64,000 nt of DNA from Pseudomonas sp. BP8 (GTDB taxonomy: Bacteria; Pseudomonadota; Gammaproteobacteria; Pseudomonadales; Pseudomonadaceae), in contig NZ_JAGINK010000001.1 of NCBI RefSeq assembly GCF_017875955.1, positions 3,192,501-3,256,500 on the forward strand. The letters run 5' to 3'. The notes under the pieces were generated by a model, which saw nothing but the letters and a program-made list of their open reading frames with translations, searched no databases and was not told the DNA's origin. Made by a program: the position numbers and the translations under genes. Numbering within the stretch: position 1 is the first letter of the stretch; each line of letters opens with the position of its first letter. Of this stretch, positions 1 through 8,869 are shown piece by piece.

Positions 1-1
1 C

Positions 2-433
2 TTCGCCGGCACGCTGTTGGCCGGGAAGCTGCTGGAGCGCCACCCGCTGGCCACCCTGGTGTTGATGCCCGCACTGGTCGGTGTTGCATCACTGGCGTTG
101 GTGCTGTTGCCAGCCTCGTTGCCGGGGCAGGCGGTACTCCTGGCGATCTGGGGCTTGGCCTTTGGCGGTGTGCCGGTGGCGTGGTCGAACTGGGTTGCCA
201 GTGCGGTACCTGACCAGGCGGAAAGCGCCGGCGGCATGGTGGTGGCATCTGTGCAATCCGCCATCGCAACAGGCGCCGCCGCTGGCGGTGCGATGTTCAG
301 CCTCGGTGGCAGCGCAGGCGTATTCGCCGCAGCGGCCGTGCTGATGCTGCTGGCCGCGTTGCTGATAGCGCTGCGTGTCCGCGTGCCTTCTGCCCATGGC
401 ATTCGCCAGCCAAAACCTGCGTTACATGTTTGA
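2..433 (+). CDS. MFS transporter, C-terminal part (5' end outside window)
   Basis: The reading frame is open from the window edge to TGA at 431-433 and gives about 143 residues. It holds alternating hydrophobic helices with small-residue-rich segments (AIWGLAFGGVPVAWSNW, a Gly/Ala-rich helix GAAAGGAMFSLGG), typical of the last four or five transmembrane helices of a 12-helix drug-efflux permease of the arabinose-efflux type (inference). Substrate cannot be told from this fragment. It is convergent with the gal cluster and separated from it by about 225 bp with no clear gene. Confidence 0.75.
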   Translation, partial: FAGTLLAGKLLERHPLATLVLMPALVGVASLALVLLPASLPGQAVLLAIWGLAFGGVPVAWSNWVASAVPDQAESAGGMVVASVQSAIATGAAAGGAMFSLGGSAGVFAAAAVLMLLAALLIALRVRVPSAHGIRQPKPALHV

Positions 434-658
434 CTAGCGCGTTGATCAGCGTGACGGTAAATATCGACTACTCCCCTGAGGCCCTGACAGGAATTTGGCC
501 GGTAATGTCCATCATGTAGGTTCTACGCTTGAACAGAATGCCGGCTCCCTGAGGTATTGCCGCTGAGGTGCAGAGAACAGAGTAGCCGGTCAGACAGGTA
601 TTTTTCACGCTGTTGTCAAGATTGCCTGGCGCTGAACGCTGCTGCCAGGGCGAGGTAA

Positions 659-1741
659 TCAGCCCCGTCCACACCAGATATTGCGCTCAATGCACACGAA
701 ACCATCAAACAGCAAACGCGCCGTCCTCACCAACCCGCACCCCTTGATCACGCCGCGTTTCAAGTTGATTTCCACCGTAAATTCACCACTCGGGTGCTCC
801 ACCGCCAAACGCTGACGATCGCCGCCGGACGTGCTGGCAATGGCCTGTGCGAGCGACCCTTCAATCAAACAGGCCGTGGCGACACTCACCGCGCCAAACA
901 CCCCAATCGACGCATGGCAGCGGTGCGGGATGAACGAGCGTGTATTGACCGTGCCGCCGTTGCGCGGTGCCGACAGCAGGCACATCTTTGGCACATTGCG
1001 CTGGCTGACATCACCCAGTTTCATGCGTGGGCCCAGTTGCAGGCGGATGGCTTCCAGGCGCGTTTTCAGGGCACTGTCGGCCTCCAGCGTTTCGCACGGC
1101 TCGTAGCCGGTCACGCCAAGGTCTTCGGCGCGCAGCAGCACCACCGGCATGCCGTTGTCGATGCAGGTCACTTCCACCCCATCGACCCGGTCGCGGCTGT
1201 TGCCGGTGGGCAGCAGGGCTCCGCAGCTGGCGCCGGCCACGTCGGCAAACGTCACCACCAGCGCCGCCGCACGGCCCGGCACGCCATCAATACGGGTATC
1301 GCCGGCATACTCCACCTGGCCATCGATGGTCGGCACCTGGGCCACGGCGAGCTGCCCGGTGTTTTCCATGAAGATGCGCACCGGTGTGCTCGAGAGGCTG
1401 GCGGCCACCAGGCCGCGCTCGATGGCGAACGGCCCTACGCCGGCCAGAATGTTGCCGCAGTTCTGCCCATAGTCCACCCGCGCTTCGTCCACCACCACCT
1501 GCGCGAACAGGTAGTCGACGTCGGCGTCCTCGCGCTGCGAGGCGCGGATGATGGCGACTTTGCTGGTGAGCGAGTCGGCGCCGCCGATGCCATCAATCTG
1601 CCGGGCATCGGGCGAACCCATCACCGCCAGCAGCACGCGGTCACGCAGCGGGCCAGGGGCGGGCAGGTCGTCATGCAGAAAATAGGCACCCTTTGAGGTG
1701 CCGCCACGCATCAGCAGACAGGGTATGCGGGTCTGGCCCAT
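659..1741 (-). CDS. galD: 4-oxalomesaconate tautomerase, PrpF family
   Basis: 360 residues. The start MGQTRIPCLLMRGGTSKGAYF carries the PrpF-type motif (C-x-x-MRGGTSKG), and a second half with NVPKMCLLSAPR follows, as expected for the duplicated diaminopimelate-epimerase-like fold. In gallate catabolism GalD converts the keto form of 4-oxalomesaconate to the enol form used by GalB (established for P. putida). It is last in a tight operon: galC ends 2 nt upstream. The assignment rests on family plus the complete gal neighbourhood; a stand-alone PrpF aconitate isomerase is unlikely because no methylcitrate-cycle genes are nearby. Confidence 0.9.
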   Translation of the reverse strand: MGQTRIPCLLMRGGTSKGAYFLHDDLPAPGPLRDRVLLAVMGSPDARQIDGIGGADSLTSKVAIIRASQREDADVDYLFAQVVVDEARVDYGQNCGNILAGVGPFAIERGLVAASLSSTPVRIFMENTGQLAVAQVPTIDGQVEYAGDTRIDGVPGRAAALVVTFADVAGASCGALLPTGNSRDRVDGVEVTCIDNGMPVVLLRAEDLGVTGYEPCETLEADSALKTRLEAIRLQLGPRMKLGDVSQRNVPKMCLLSAPRNGGTVNTRSFIPHRCHASIGVFGAVSVATACLIEGSLAQAIASTSGGDRQRLAVEHPSGEFTVEINLKRGVIKGCGLVRTARLLFDGFVCIERNIWCGRG

Positions 1742-1743
1742 GT

Positions 1744-2460
1744 TCAGCCTTCCAGGTCAGTGAGGTGCTCGACATAACGCAGGCCCTTCGCCGACAGGCG
1801 CGGACGCATCTCGTAAATGTCCAGGCCAAGCTCGCCGGCGGCCAGGCGCAGGCGTTTGCGTTCTTCCAGGTCGGCGCGCTGGGTGGCGGCTTCGAGTACC
1901 GCCTGGGCTTCGCAATGGCGCACCACCACGACGCCGTCGTCATCGGCAACCACGATGTCACCGGCATTGATCAGCTGACCGGCACACAGCAGCGGCAGGT
2001 TCACCGAACCCAGCACTTCCTTCACCGTGCCTTGAGCGTTGATGGCGCGCGACCACACGGCAAAGCCCATGTCGCGCAGTGTCTGGCTGTCGCGCACGCC
2101 CGCGTCGATCACCAGGCCGCGCACGCCGCGGGCCTGTAGCGAGGTCGCCAGCAGGTCGCCGAAATAGCCATCGCTGCAGGGTGAGCTGGGCGCCACCACC
2201 AGTACGTCGCCCGGGCGGCACTGCTCCACGGCAACATGGAACATCCAGTTGTCGCCAGGGGCCACCAGCACGGTTACCGCGCTGCCAGCCACTGCCACGC
2301 TTTGCTGGATGGGGCGCACGGCGGTATTGAGCAGCCCCTTGCGACCTTGGGCCTCATGCACCGTGGCCACGCCCAGCCGGCCCAAGGCATCGATCAGTTC
2401 CTGCTCAACACGCGGGATATTACGCACCACGATGCCGGTCTTGCCGATCAGCCCGCTCAT
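1744..2460 (-). CDS. galC: 4-carboxy-4-hydroxy-2-oxoadipate (CHA) aldolase, RraA-like
   Basis: 238 residues of the class II HMG/CHA aldolase family with an RraA-like fold. The conserved block is visible near residues 85-125: [21 protein letters not shown] followed by [11 protein letters not shown], where the G-D-L-L and the R-D pair bind the divalent metal and pyruvate enolate. It splits CHA into pyruvate and oxaloacetate, the last step of the gallate pathway. The start codon overlaps the galB stop (ATGA at 2457-2460), implying translational coupling, and galD follows after 2 nt. Confidence 0.9.
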   Translation of the reverse strand: MSGLIGKTGIVVRNIPRVEQELIDALGRLGVATVHEAQGRKGLLNTAVRPIQQSVAVAGSAVTVLVAPGDNWMFHVAVEQCRPGDVLVVAPSSPCSDGYFGDLLATSLQARGVRGLVIDAGVRDSQTLRDMGFAVWSRAINAQGTVKEVLGSVNLPLLCAGQLINAGDIVVADDDGVVVVRHCEAQAVLEAATQRADLEERKRLRLAAGELGLDIYEMRPRLSAKGLRYVEHLTDLEG

Positions 2461-3191
2461 GCCAGGTTCTCCGTCACACGTGGGAACACGCTCTGCAGGC
2501 CTTCGGCGTAGACGATGTTGCGTGCGCTGGTGATGCCCACGTTACGCTTGGCCTGCACGCCGCGCTGCAGGGCGACGCGGGTGTAGTACTCCCAGAGGTG
2601 TTCCTGGCCGGCCATGCACTGGATGGCGGCATACTTTTTGTCCCACACCGGGGTGATGTCCAGGAAGGTATCCGGGCGCCATTCGCACTGCTCGGGCTGG
2701 TGCGGTTCAAAGGCGTACACCGGTGGTGCGCCAACGATCTTCTCGCCAGGCTTGTAGCCTTCGGCCTGGGCGATGATGCGGGCTTCCTGGGCCAGGTGCA
2801 TGGCCAGTGGGTGGTCGTAGTTGTACGGGTCTTTCAACGAATGGCTGAGCACGAACTCCGGTTGTACCCGGCGATACACATCGGCCAAGCGGAACAGGGT
2901 GTCCTTGTCGGCGCGCATCGGGTAGTCGCCTATGTCGAAGAATTCCACGCTGGCACCGAGGATTTCGGCCGCCGCCATGGCTTCCTCACGGCGTGCATCC
3001 TTGACCTTGGCTTCGGTCATTTCACCCTTGCGCCATAGCTTGGCAGACTCGCCACGCTCACCGAACGACAGGCAAACCACGTGCATGGCATAGCCTTGCT
3101 CAGCGTGTAGCGCAATGGCGCCACCGGCACGCCAGACAAAGTCGGCGGAATGTGCGCTGACCACCAGGGCGGCTTTTTGTGGGGTATTCAT
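2457..3191 (-). CDS. galB: 4-oxalomesaconate hydratase, PIG-L/LmbE-like
   Basis: 244 residues from the ATG at 3191 ([11 protein letters not shown]), preferred over an upstream in-frame alternative at 3233 because an AGGAG lies about 10 nt before it and homology-like sequence begins here. The metal-binding N-terminal motif of PIG-L enzymes is recognisable as [12 protein letters not shown], and a late H-P-L-A-M-H segment matches the second zinc ligand region. GalB hydrates 4-oxalomesaconate to CHA. First gene of the galB-galC-galD operon and divergent from galR. Confidence 0.88.
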   Translation of the reverse strand: MNTPQKAALVVSAHSADFVWRAGGAIALHAEQGYAMHVVCLSFGERGESAKLWRKGEMTEAKVKDARREEAMAAAEILGASVEFFDIGDYPMRADKDTLFRLADVYRRVQPEFVLSHSLKDPYNYDHPLAMHLAQEARIIAQAEGYKPGEKIVGAPPVYAFEPHQPEQCEWRPDTFLDITPVWDKKYAAIQCMAGQEHLWEYYTRVALQRGVQAKRNVGITSARNIVYAEGLQSVFPRVTENLA

Positions 3192-3352
3192 TATTGGTAG
3201 GCTCCTGCAGTGGGGGTTAACGCAGGATGTCATCGGCCTGGGCGAGGCACTAATGCGTTCACTTGCAGCGGCTATGCGTTTTATTTATTGCCTGGCAAGC
3301 GGGGTAGAGGCATAGTCGCCGCAGTCACATGCCGAGCGCCGGGGGAAGCCTT
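3192..3352. promoter_or_regulatory. galB/galR divergent control region
   Basis: 161 bp between divergent galB and galR. It contains two direct copies of ATGCGTT (about 3253 and 3275) and an AT-rich stretch TTTTATTTATTGCC before galR. LysR-type regulators normally bind such shared regions and control both directions; that this is the GalR site is inference. Confidence 0.45.
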
Positions 3353-4546
3353 ATGAACGACGTCGAATTGCCTAACCTGATGCAAGTACGCGCGTTCATC
3401 CGGGTAGCCGAGTTGGGCAGCGTTTCGCGGGCGACGGAGGTGTTGTTCCGTGCTCAATCCGTGGTCACCCGCGCCATCGCCGAGCTGGAGGCGCGGTTCG
3501 CTGTCCCGCTGTTCGAGCGCCATGCCAATGGCATGCGCCTGACCGACTATGGCGAGTGCCTGCTGCCGCGTGCACAGCGCGTGCTGGCGGAACTGGACGG
3601 CGTGCCGGGGGTGCTGGGCACCGCGCAAGGCGAGCCCCTCTACCTGTTTCAGGCGCGGCGCCTGCAGGTGTACGTGAAGCTCTGTGAAACACGGCACATG
3701 CAAACCGTGGCGCGGCACTTCGGCCTTAGCCAGCCGGCCGTCAGTGCTGCTTTGAAGGTGCTCGAAGGCGGGTGCGGGCAGCCCTTGTTCGTGCGCACGT
3801 CGCGCGGCCTGCAGCCCACTGTGGCCAGCCGGGACATCCTCTTCCCCATCCGCCGGGCGCTGAACGAGTTGCGCCACATGGACAGTGACCTGAGCGCGAT
3901 GCAAGGCACCTTGCGCGGGGTGGTGCATGTCGGCGCGTTGCCCTTGGGCCGCTCGCGCATTCTGCCGGAGGCCATTTTGCATTTTACCGCCCAGCATCCA
4001 CTGGTCCGGGTGGTGACCAACGAAAGCCCGTTCGACCTGCTGGCAACCGAGCTGCGGGTAGGCGATGTGGATTTTGTGCTGGGCGCCTTGCGGCCACACG
4101 ACTATGCCAGCGACCTGGTGGGCGAGCCGCTCATCAACGAGGAAATGGTGCTGCTGGCCCGCCGGGGGCACCCGCTGTTGCACACACACCTGACGCTCAA
4201 GGGTGTGCACCAGGCGCGCTGGGTGTTGCCGCGGGCCGGCTCGCCGGCGCGCGGGCTGCTTGATAACTGCTTCGCCGCCGCGGGCCTGGCAGCGCCGTGG
4301 CCGGTGGTGGAAAGCGCCGATCTGGCGGTTATCCGGGGCCTGCTGGTGCGTTCAGACATGCTGGCGGCGGTGTCCGCGCACCAGTTGGCTTACGAGATTG
4401 CCAGCGGCGAGCTGCAACGCCTGCCGCTGGCACTGCCCGGTACTGCCCGCGCCATCGGCCTCATACAGCGCAGTGGCTGCCTGCAGTCACCGGCGGCGGC
4501 CGCGCTGATGGCCTGTATCCGTCAGGTGATCATCGAGCATGCCTGA
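3353..4546 (+). CDS. galR: LysR-type regulator of gallate catabolism with two HTH domains
   Basis: 397 residues, about 90 longer than an ordinary LysR protein. Residues 10-68 form a LysR winged HTH (AELGSVSRATEVLFRAQSVVTRAIAELE...PLFERHANGMRLTDYG). Residues 102-160 form a second one (CETRHMQTVARHFGLSQPAVSAALKVLE...PLFVRTSRGLQPT), and a single effector-binding domain follows from about residue 185. Divergent from galBCD and next to galA-galT, so it is the likely activator. Start at 3353 is preferred because of the GGGGGAAG just upstream; an in-frame ATG at 3329 is the alternative. Confidence 0.88.
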   Translation: MNDVELPNLMQVRAFIRVAELGSVSRATEVLFRAQSVVTRAIAELEARFAVPLFERHANGMRLTDYGECLLPRAQRVLAELDGVPGVLGTAQGEPLYLFQARRLQVYVKLCETRHMQTVARHFGLSQPAVSAALKVLEGGCGQPLFVRTSRGLQPTVASRDILFPIRRALNELRHMDSDLSAMQGTLRGVVHVGALPLGRSRILPEAILHFTAQHPLVRVVTNESPFDLLATELRVGDVDFVLGALRPHDYASDLVGEPLINEEMVLLARRGHPLLHTHLTLKGVHQARWVLPRAGSPARGLLDNCFAAAGLAAPWPVVESADLAVIRGLLVRSDMLAAVSAHQLAYEIASGELQRLPLALPGTARAIGLIQRSGCLQSPAAAALMACIRQVIIEHA

Positions 4547-4588
4547 GCCGGACTGGGGCCTTAGAGAGGGCTCAACGGGCTGTGTCGG

Positions 4589-5851
4589 TCAGCTGGACGC
4601 TTTGCCAGCCACCGAGTAGCGAACCTGCTGATTACGGGTCTTCATGAAGTCTTCGATGCTCTGCCCACGCATGGCGGCGTAGATGTCCAGGTTGGACACA
4701 CCCAGCACGGCGCCCAGCTTCTCCAGCACGAAGAAGATCACCCCGTAATGGATCAGCCCGCGCCAGTCGCGGCGGCGCAGCAGGTCGCTTTCCTCTTCGC
4801 TCAGGCCCCCCTCGCGGTACAGCGCTTCGGGCTCGCTCAGGAAGCGCTGGCGCCACTGCGGCTCGATCATGCGATGCAGGAACTTGTTCAGGCGGTAGCC
4901 TTTGGCACTGCGTTCCAGGGTGTAGGGGTAGGTGCCTTCGAGCTGTTCCGCTCCCGCCAGCTGATGCTGCATATGCTGACGGTGACGTTCGTTGACCGGC
5001 GCCGGTAGCGCCTGGTCGCGGTTCTCCAGCAGCAGGGTGGCGATGCCGGTCATCGACGGCAGGTAATAGCTCTGGTGCTTGCGCTCGACATTGGCAGACA
5101 ACGCGCCACGCATGATCAGCCAGGTGATCACCTCGGCGCCTTCCATGCCGCCGAGCGTGGCGTACTCGGCCAGCGTCATCTCGGTAAGGCGCTGCGGGTC
5201 GTTCACCAGCAGCTCGAGGAACTGCGCGTCCCACTCAGGGTTGTTGAAGCCGCAACGCTCGCCATGCACCTGGTGTGACACCCCGCCGGTGGCGACGATC
5301 GCCACCTTGAGGTCCTCGGGGTAGCTTTCGATGGCGCGGCGCAACGCCTGGCCCAGCTTGTAGCAGCGTCGCGCCGTGGGGATCGGCAGTTGCAGCACGC
5401 CGACCTGCAGCGGCACGATCTGTACTGGCCAGCTTTCATCGCAGGGCAGCAGGGCCGACATGGGCGAGAAGAAGCCGTGGTCCAGCGGTTTGTCGCGGAA
5501 AAAGCTCATGTCGAACTCATCGGCCATCAGGCTCTGGCCGATGTGTCGCGACAGCGCCGCGTGGCCGCCTACTGGCGGCAGGTCCCGTGGGTTACCGCCT
5601 TCATCGGCCACGCCGTATTGCTCGTCCACGCCCAGGGTGAACGCACTGTAATGATCAAAGAAGAACGAGGTGACATGGTCGTTGAAGATGTAGAACAGTA
5701 CGTCCGGCTGGCGCTGCTGCAGCCACGTGCGGATCGGCTCGAAGCTTTCGAAGATCGGCGCCCAGGCCGCTTCTTCCTGTTTGTCGTGGTCGACTGCGAA
5801 GCCGATGGTAGGGGTGTGGGAGACGGCCAGGCCACCAATGATACGAGCCAT
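4589..5851 (-). CDS. galA: gallate dioxygenase (extradiol, LigAB type)
   Basis: 420 residues, the expected size of GalA, a natural fusion of the LigB-type catalytic half with a C-terminal LigA-like half. The N-terminus MARIIGGLAVSHTPTIGFAVDH has the His ligand region of protocatechuate 4,5-dioxygenase-type enzymes; FIFNDHVTSFFFDHYSAF carries the second metal and base histidines; GGVSHQVHGERCGFNNPEWD is also conserved; and the C-terminal segment from about residue 290 (GTYPYTLERSAKGYRLNKFLHRM) matches LigA. It opens gallate to 4-oxalomesaconate using Fe(II) and O2. galT lies 21 nt upstream on the same strand. Confidence 0.92.
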   Translation of the reverse strand: MARIIGGLAVSHTPTIGFAVDHDKQEEAAWAPIFESFEPIRTWLQQRQPDVLFYIFNDHVTSFFFDHYSAFTLGVDEQYGVADEGGNPRDLPPVGGHAALSRHIGQSLMADEFDMSFFRDKPLDHGFFSPMSALLPCDESWPVQIVPLQVGVLQLPIPTARRCYKLGQALRRAIESYPEDLKVAIVATGGVSHQVHGERCGFNNPEWDAQFLELLVNDPQRLTEMTLAEYATLGGMEGAEVITWLIMRGALSANVERKHQSYYLPSMTGIATLLLENRDQALPAPVNERHRQHMQHQLAGAEQLEGTYPYTLERSAKGYRLNKFLHRMIEPQWRQRFLSEPEALYREGGLSEEESDLLRRRDWRGLIHYGVIFFVLEKLGAVLGVSNLDIYAAMRGQSIEDFMKTRNQQVRYSVAGKASS

Positions 5852-5872
5852 GCGAAAGTCCTCTGTTACAGG

Positions 5873-7222
5873 TTACGGCGCGGTTACTGCGGGGGTCGTG
5901 CGCAGCCGGGCGTGGCCGTTGGCCAGGATCGCCAGGGCAGCGGCGAATGCCGGCAGGCCGAGGAGGGTGAACAGCAGCGGCAGGCCCAGCCCCAGGCTGA
6001 GCACGGCACCACCGATAAGGGAGCCGAAAATGGCTCCGAAGCGCCCGATACCGAGCATCCAGCTTACGCCGGTGGCGCGGAACTCTGTCGGGTAGTAGCC
6101 AGGGGCGAAGGCGTTGAGGCCGGTCTGCGCGCCGCTCATGCAGAACCCGGCCGCAGCCACGCCCATCACCAGCAGGCTCGACTCCAGGCCCAGGGCGCCC
6201 AGCGAGACGATGCACAGGCCGCCCAGGGCGTAGGCGATGGCGATGACCCGGTTGGGGTTGCGCCGGTCCATGATCCAGCCGACCACGATTGCGCCTACTG
6301 CGCCGCCGATCTGGAACAGCCCGGTGATGGTGGCGGCGCGCTCGATGGACAGCCCGCCATCGCGCAGCAGGGTCGGCAACCAGCCCATGGTCAGGTAGAT
6401 CACCAGCAGGCCCATGAAATACGTCAGCCACAGGGCCAGGGTGCCAAACCGGTAGCGCTCGCTGAACAGCTGCCGGGCCGGTGCCTTGTGCTGTGTGGTC
6501 GGCTCACTGACGGTAAAACGGGTGCCGGCAGCGAAGCGGCCGCCAAGCTTGGCCAAGGCTGACGCAATCTGGCTGGCCGGCGCCTGGCGTGCGGCAAGGA
6601 AGCGAGCGGACTCTGGCAGCAGCCACCACAGCAAGGGCAGCAAGGCCAGTGGCAGCAGGCCGCCGGCCAGCAGTACCGATTTCCAGCCGTGATGAGGGAT
6701 CAACCAGGCGGACAGAAAGCCGCCCAGCCCCGAGCCCATGTTGAAACCGGTAAACATGATGGTGATCATCAGCGAGCGGTTGCGTGTGGGCAGGTATTCG
6801 GCGAGCAGGGTGGTGCAGTTGGGCATAGCCGCACCCAGGGCAATGCCGGTCAGCAGCCGTAATACGGCCAGCTCATAGGGGTTGCGGGCGAAGGCGCAGG
6901 CCAGGCTCAGCAGGCTAAAGCCGCTGACCGCGATCAGCAGCACTTTCTTGCGGCCCATCCGGTCGGCGTACGGGCCGGCGGTCAATGCACCGATGGCCAG
7001 GCCGACCATGCCGGCACTCATCACAGGGCCAAAGGCGGCGCGCGACAGCCCCCAGTCCTGCATCAGCGAAGGGGCGATAAAGCCCATGACGGCGACATCG
7101 AAGCCGTCGAATAGCACGATCAGGAAACACAGCGACAGGATCAGCCACTGGTAGGCAGTAATGGGGCGGTTATCGATCCAGTCTTTTACATCGATAGGGG
7201 CATCGACATGAGGCTTGAGCAT
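5873..7222 (-). CDS. galT: gallate MFS transporter (AAHS family)
   Basis: 449 residues and about 12 hydrophobic helices. The aromatic-acid:H+ symporter signature is present: LFDGFDVAVMGFIAPSLMQDW in helix 1, the loop 2-3 motif GPYADRMGRKKVL, and GWIMDRRNPNRVI in the second half. In P. putida the gal-linked permease imports gallate across the inner membrane; specificity is inferred from the adjacent galA. It is first in a galT-galA operon. The porin gene galP known from KT2440 is not present between galR and galA or upstream. Confidence 0.88.
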   Translation of the reverse strand: MLKPHVDAPIDVKDWIDNRPITAYQWLILSLCFLIVLFDGFDVAVMGFIAPSLMQDWGLSRAAFGPVMSAGMVGLAIGALTAGPYADRMGRKKVLLIAVSGFSLLSLACAFARNPYELAVLRLLTGIALGAAMPNCTTLLAEYLPTRNRSLMITIMFTGFNMGSGLGGFLSAWLIPHHGWKSVLLAGGLLPLALLPLLWWLLPESARFLAARQAPASQIASALAKLGGRFAAGTRFTVSEPTTQHKAPARQLFSERYRFGTLALWLTYFMGLLVIYLTMGWLPTLLRDGGLSIERAATITGLFQIGGAVGAIVVGWIMDRRNPNRVIAIAYALGGLCIVSLGALGLESSLLVMGVAAAGFCMSGAQTGLNAFAPGYYPTEFRATGVSWMLGIGRFGAIFGSLIGGAVLSLGLGLPLLFTLLGLPAFAAALAILANGHARLRTTPAVTAP

Positions 7223-7757
7223 GCGTGGTCACCTTTGTTCTTGTATTGGTGTGACATCCGTCTGGTTTCAGTGAGGCTTCGAAAGCGCTACCGCCCAGCA
7301 GAAATCACCCCGCCGGACTACGGCGTGATGGCGACTCTAATCCCATGGTCCAGGCAGCGCCTGCGGGATTTCTTTAATGAGATATCTATTTTTTTTATCG
7401 AGCACCTCTTGGTGTCGAGGTCGTCTCACGCTGTGCCGCTAGGCAGCAAGCTGTTGCCTTGCGGAGGGCGTCAGGTGCTGCCGGCACGGGTTAGCTGGGA
7501 GTTTCTTGTGAGTTGATGGCGGTTCAGGAGAAGACAATGGTTGAGCGCCTGCCGCCCCGGCAGTATCACTAACAGGCGCATCGCGATGCTTATGCTGCTG
7601 GGGCTCTGCTCAGGCGTAGCAGAAACTCACCCAAATCGGCCGGCCGCTTGATCGCCGGGCTACTGGTGATCACATGGCGAAACTTGAGCTTATCGGTGTT
7701 GCTCAGCGCCACGTTGCGTTCCACCCAACCAGGACCCTCAGCGAAACCAGAGGCTCA
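7223..7757. other. galT upstream region / left flank of the island
   Basis: 535 bp without a convincing gene. It must hold the galT promoter; an AT-rich tract (GATATCTATTTTTTTTATCG, about 7380) is the lowest-GC part. On the minus strand about 7572-7750 reads as a stop-bounded 55-codon fragment (…ERNVALSNTDKLKFRHVITS…) that looks protein-like but which I cannot assign. It may be a remnant of an older insertion at the same site. Confidence 0.4.
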
Positions 7758-7790
7758 TTACAGGCTGTCAGGATCCCCAAAGAACATTTG
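7758..7790 (-). repeat. left island border: displaced 3' end of a mexT-like lysR gene
   Basis: Read on the minus strand this 33-bp stretch encodes QMFFGDPDSL followed by TAA, exactly the last ten residues and stop of the MexT-like gene at 30871. The two copies match at 26 of 33 bases and all seven differences are at third codon positions; GGATCCCC is the longest identical block. Upstream of it there is no lysR sequence, so it is an isolated gene end. This is what integration at the 3' end of a protein gene leaves behind. Confidence 0.75.
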
Positions 7791-7940
7791 GACATTCATA
7801 TAAATCAAATGGTTATGAATGAGAAATTGGATTTGTACCCGCAGATGTACCCCTTTCAACAGCAGTTACGAGTGGATTCCAGTGGACGCAACGAGGAGGG
7901 ATCGGTTTCAAACGTGCAATCCCTCACCCACTTGCGCAAT

Positions 7941-8402
7941 TTATGCTCTGGGCTCGTCCCAATCGCTACGCGTCGCAGCCGTCAGCGCATCCCAGTCATC
8001 AGGAGGGTTGCCGCGGCCCAGCATCTTCTCGAATACGGCGTAGGGATCGGATTTGCTGCCTGCGGAGCGTAGAGTGTTTTCGTCGTTGACCCATGCATAG
8101 ACGATGACCCTGGACCTTGAGTCATAGCGAAAGAACAGCCGAAAGCGCCTGCCGATTTTTGCACGGCGCCAATGTCGGTAGGCGGTGCCCAGCGTATTGC
8201 CTTGGCGGAACTCATCACGGCCCGGATCGGCAGGCACAGCCTCCATGATCAGATGGCTCAGTGCCCGAAACAGCTTGACGTTGGCGTTGCTCTCAAAACC
8301 TTGCGGATCGTTCTGCTCGGCCCGGGCGGCGGCTTCTTGCAATTTGCGTAGCTGTAAAGTCACACCTTCATGGAACAACAGTGTCCAGCCATGTCGCAGC
8401 AT
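7941..8402 (-). CDS. yhaV: type II toxin YhaV (RelE-like ribonuclease)
   Basis: 153 residues. It has the YhaV pattern: a helical N-terminus, then the basic stretch YRHWRRAKIGRRFRLFFRYDSRSRVIVYAWVNDENTLRSAGSKSDPYAVFEKML, with the conserved arginines of the RNase core and the C-terminal N-P-P-D-D-W. YhaV is a translation-dependent endoribonuclease neutralised by PrlF (known in E. coli). The start overlaps the antitoxin stop by one base (TGATG at 8400-8404). It is the outermost gene at the left end of the island, a usual place for an element-stabilising pair. Confidence 0.88.
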   Translation of the reverse strand: MLRHGWTLLFHEGVTLQLRKLQEAAARAEQNDPQGFESNANVKLFRALSHLIMEAVPADPGRDEFRQGNTLGTAYRHWRRAKIGRRFRLFFRYDSRSRVIVYAWVNDENTLRSAGSKSDPYAVFEKMLGRGNPPDDWDALTAATRSDWDEPRA

Positions 8403-8719
8403 CAGATCGCGACCTCACCATCGATATCTTCGTCCAGGTTTACGGAGTGGTTTGCGTTGGCGAGCATGGTTTGCGCCAAGTCTTCCGGTAGGGTGGTGAA
8501 GTTGCGTCCGCTTCGGATATCAGCCTCCAGCAAACCCAGGAACGCACCGATGGCAGGGTCTTCGTGGGTGGTTTCTACGCGGCTGACCACGATTTCGCCC
8601 CCGCGTACGTCGAATGCGATCTTGCCACCAGTGTCTATGCCCAAAAGCTGGCGAACGGATTTGGGCAGTGTGACCTGCCCCTTCGAGGTTAGCGTCGCGA
8701 TTTCGTGGATGGCAGGCAT
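8402..8719 (-). CDS. prlF: antitoxin PrlF (AbrB-type swapped-hairpin)
   Basis: 105 residues from the ATG at 8719. The AbrB/SpoVT domain is at residues 1-50: HEIATLTSKGQVTLPKSVRQLLG then GGKIAFDVRGGEIVVSRV. The C-terminal half (FLGLLEADIRSGRN) is the toxin-binding region. It binds its own promoter and YhaV. A longer in-frame start at 8800 is rejected because it would run through the palindromic operator at 8750-8767. Co-transcribed with yhaV. Confidence 0.88.
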   Translation of the reverse strand: MPAIHEIATLTSKGQVTLPKSVRQLLGIDTGGKIAFDVRGGEIVVSRVETTHEDPAIGAFLGLLEADIRSGRNFTTLPEDLAQTMLANANHSVNLDEDIDGEVAI

Positions 8720-8749
8720 GAGCTTTCTCCCGGATGTACATATTGAATG

Positions 8750-8767
8750 GTAAGGAATAATCCTTAC
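8750..8767. promoter_or_regulatory. prlF-yhaV autoregulatory operator
   Basis: Perfect inverted repeat GTAAGGA-ATAA-TCCTTAC, 31 bp upstream of the prlF start. Its position and symmetry fit an AbrB-type antitoxin operator overlapping the promoter; binding is inferred. Confidence 0.6.
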
Positions 8768-8869
8768 ATGGTCAATCTTAGTTTTCTGCTGATCAAGCAT
8801 AGGCGGGGAGGATGCTCAATAGCGCCGCAGGGATGTGTGACACCACTTCCAGGGACATGGGTATGCAGA

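Noticed and set aside
468..674. Minus-strand 68-codon reading frame overlapping the end of galD
   Set aside because: It starts inside galD without a ribosome site. Its …NTCLTGYSVLCTSAAIPQGAGILFKRRTYMM… is somewhat protein-like but I know no family; a gene remnant remains possible.
794..1696. Long antisense open frame across galD (similar ones across galR, galA, tnpC, pgm, emrA and both sensor kinases)
   Set aside because: High-GC shadow frames opposite well-identified genes; composition is Arg/His/Gln-rich without domains.
7572..7750. Minus-strand fragment reading …ERNVALSNTDKLKFRHVITSSPAIKRPADLGEFLL…
   Set aside because: First thought to be an integrase middle segment left by a second island, but no integrase catalytic motif is visible and the match is too vague to claim.
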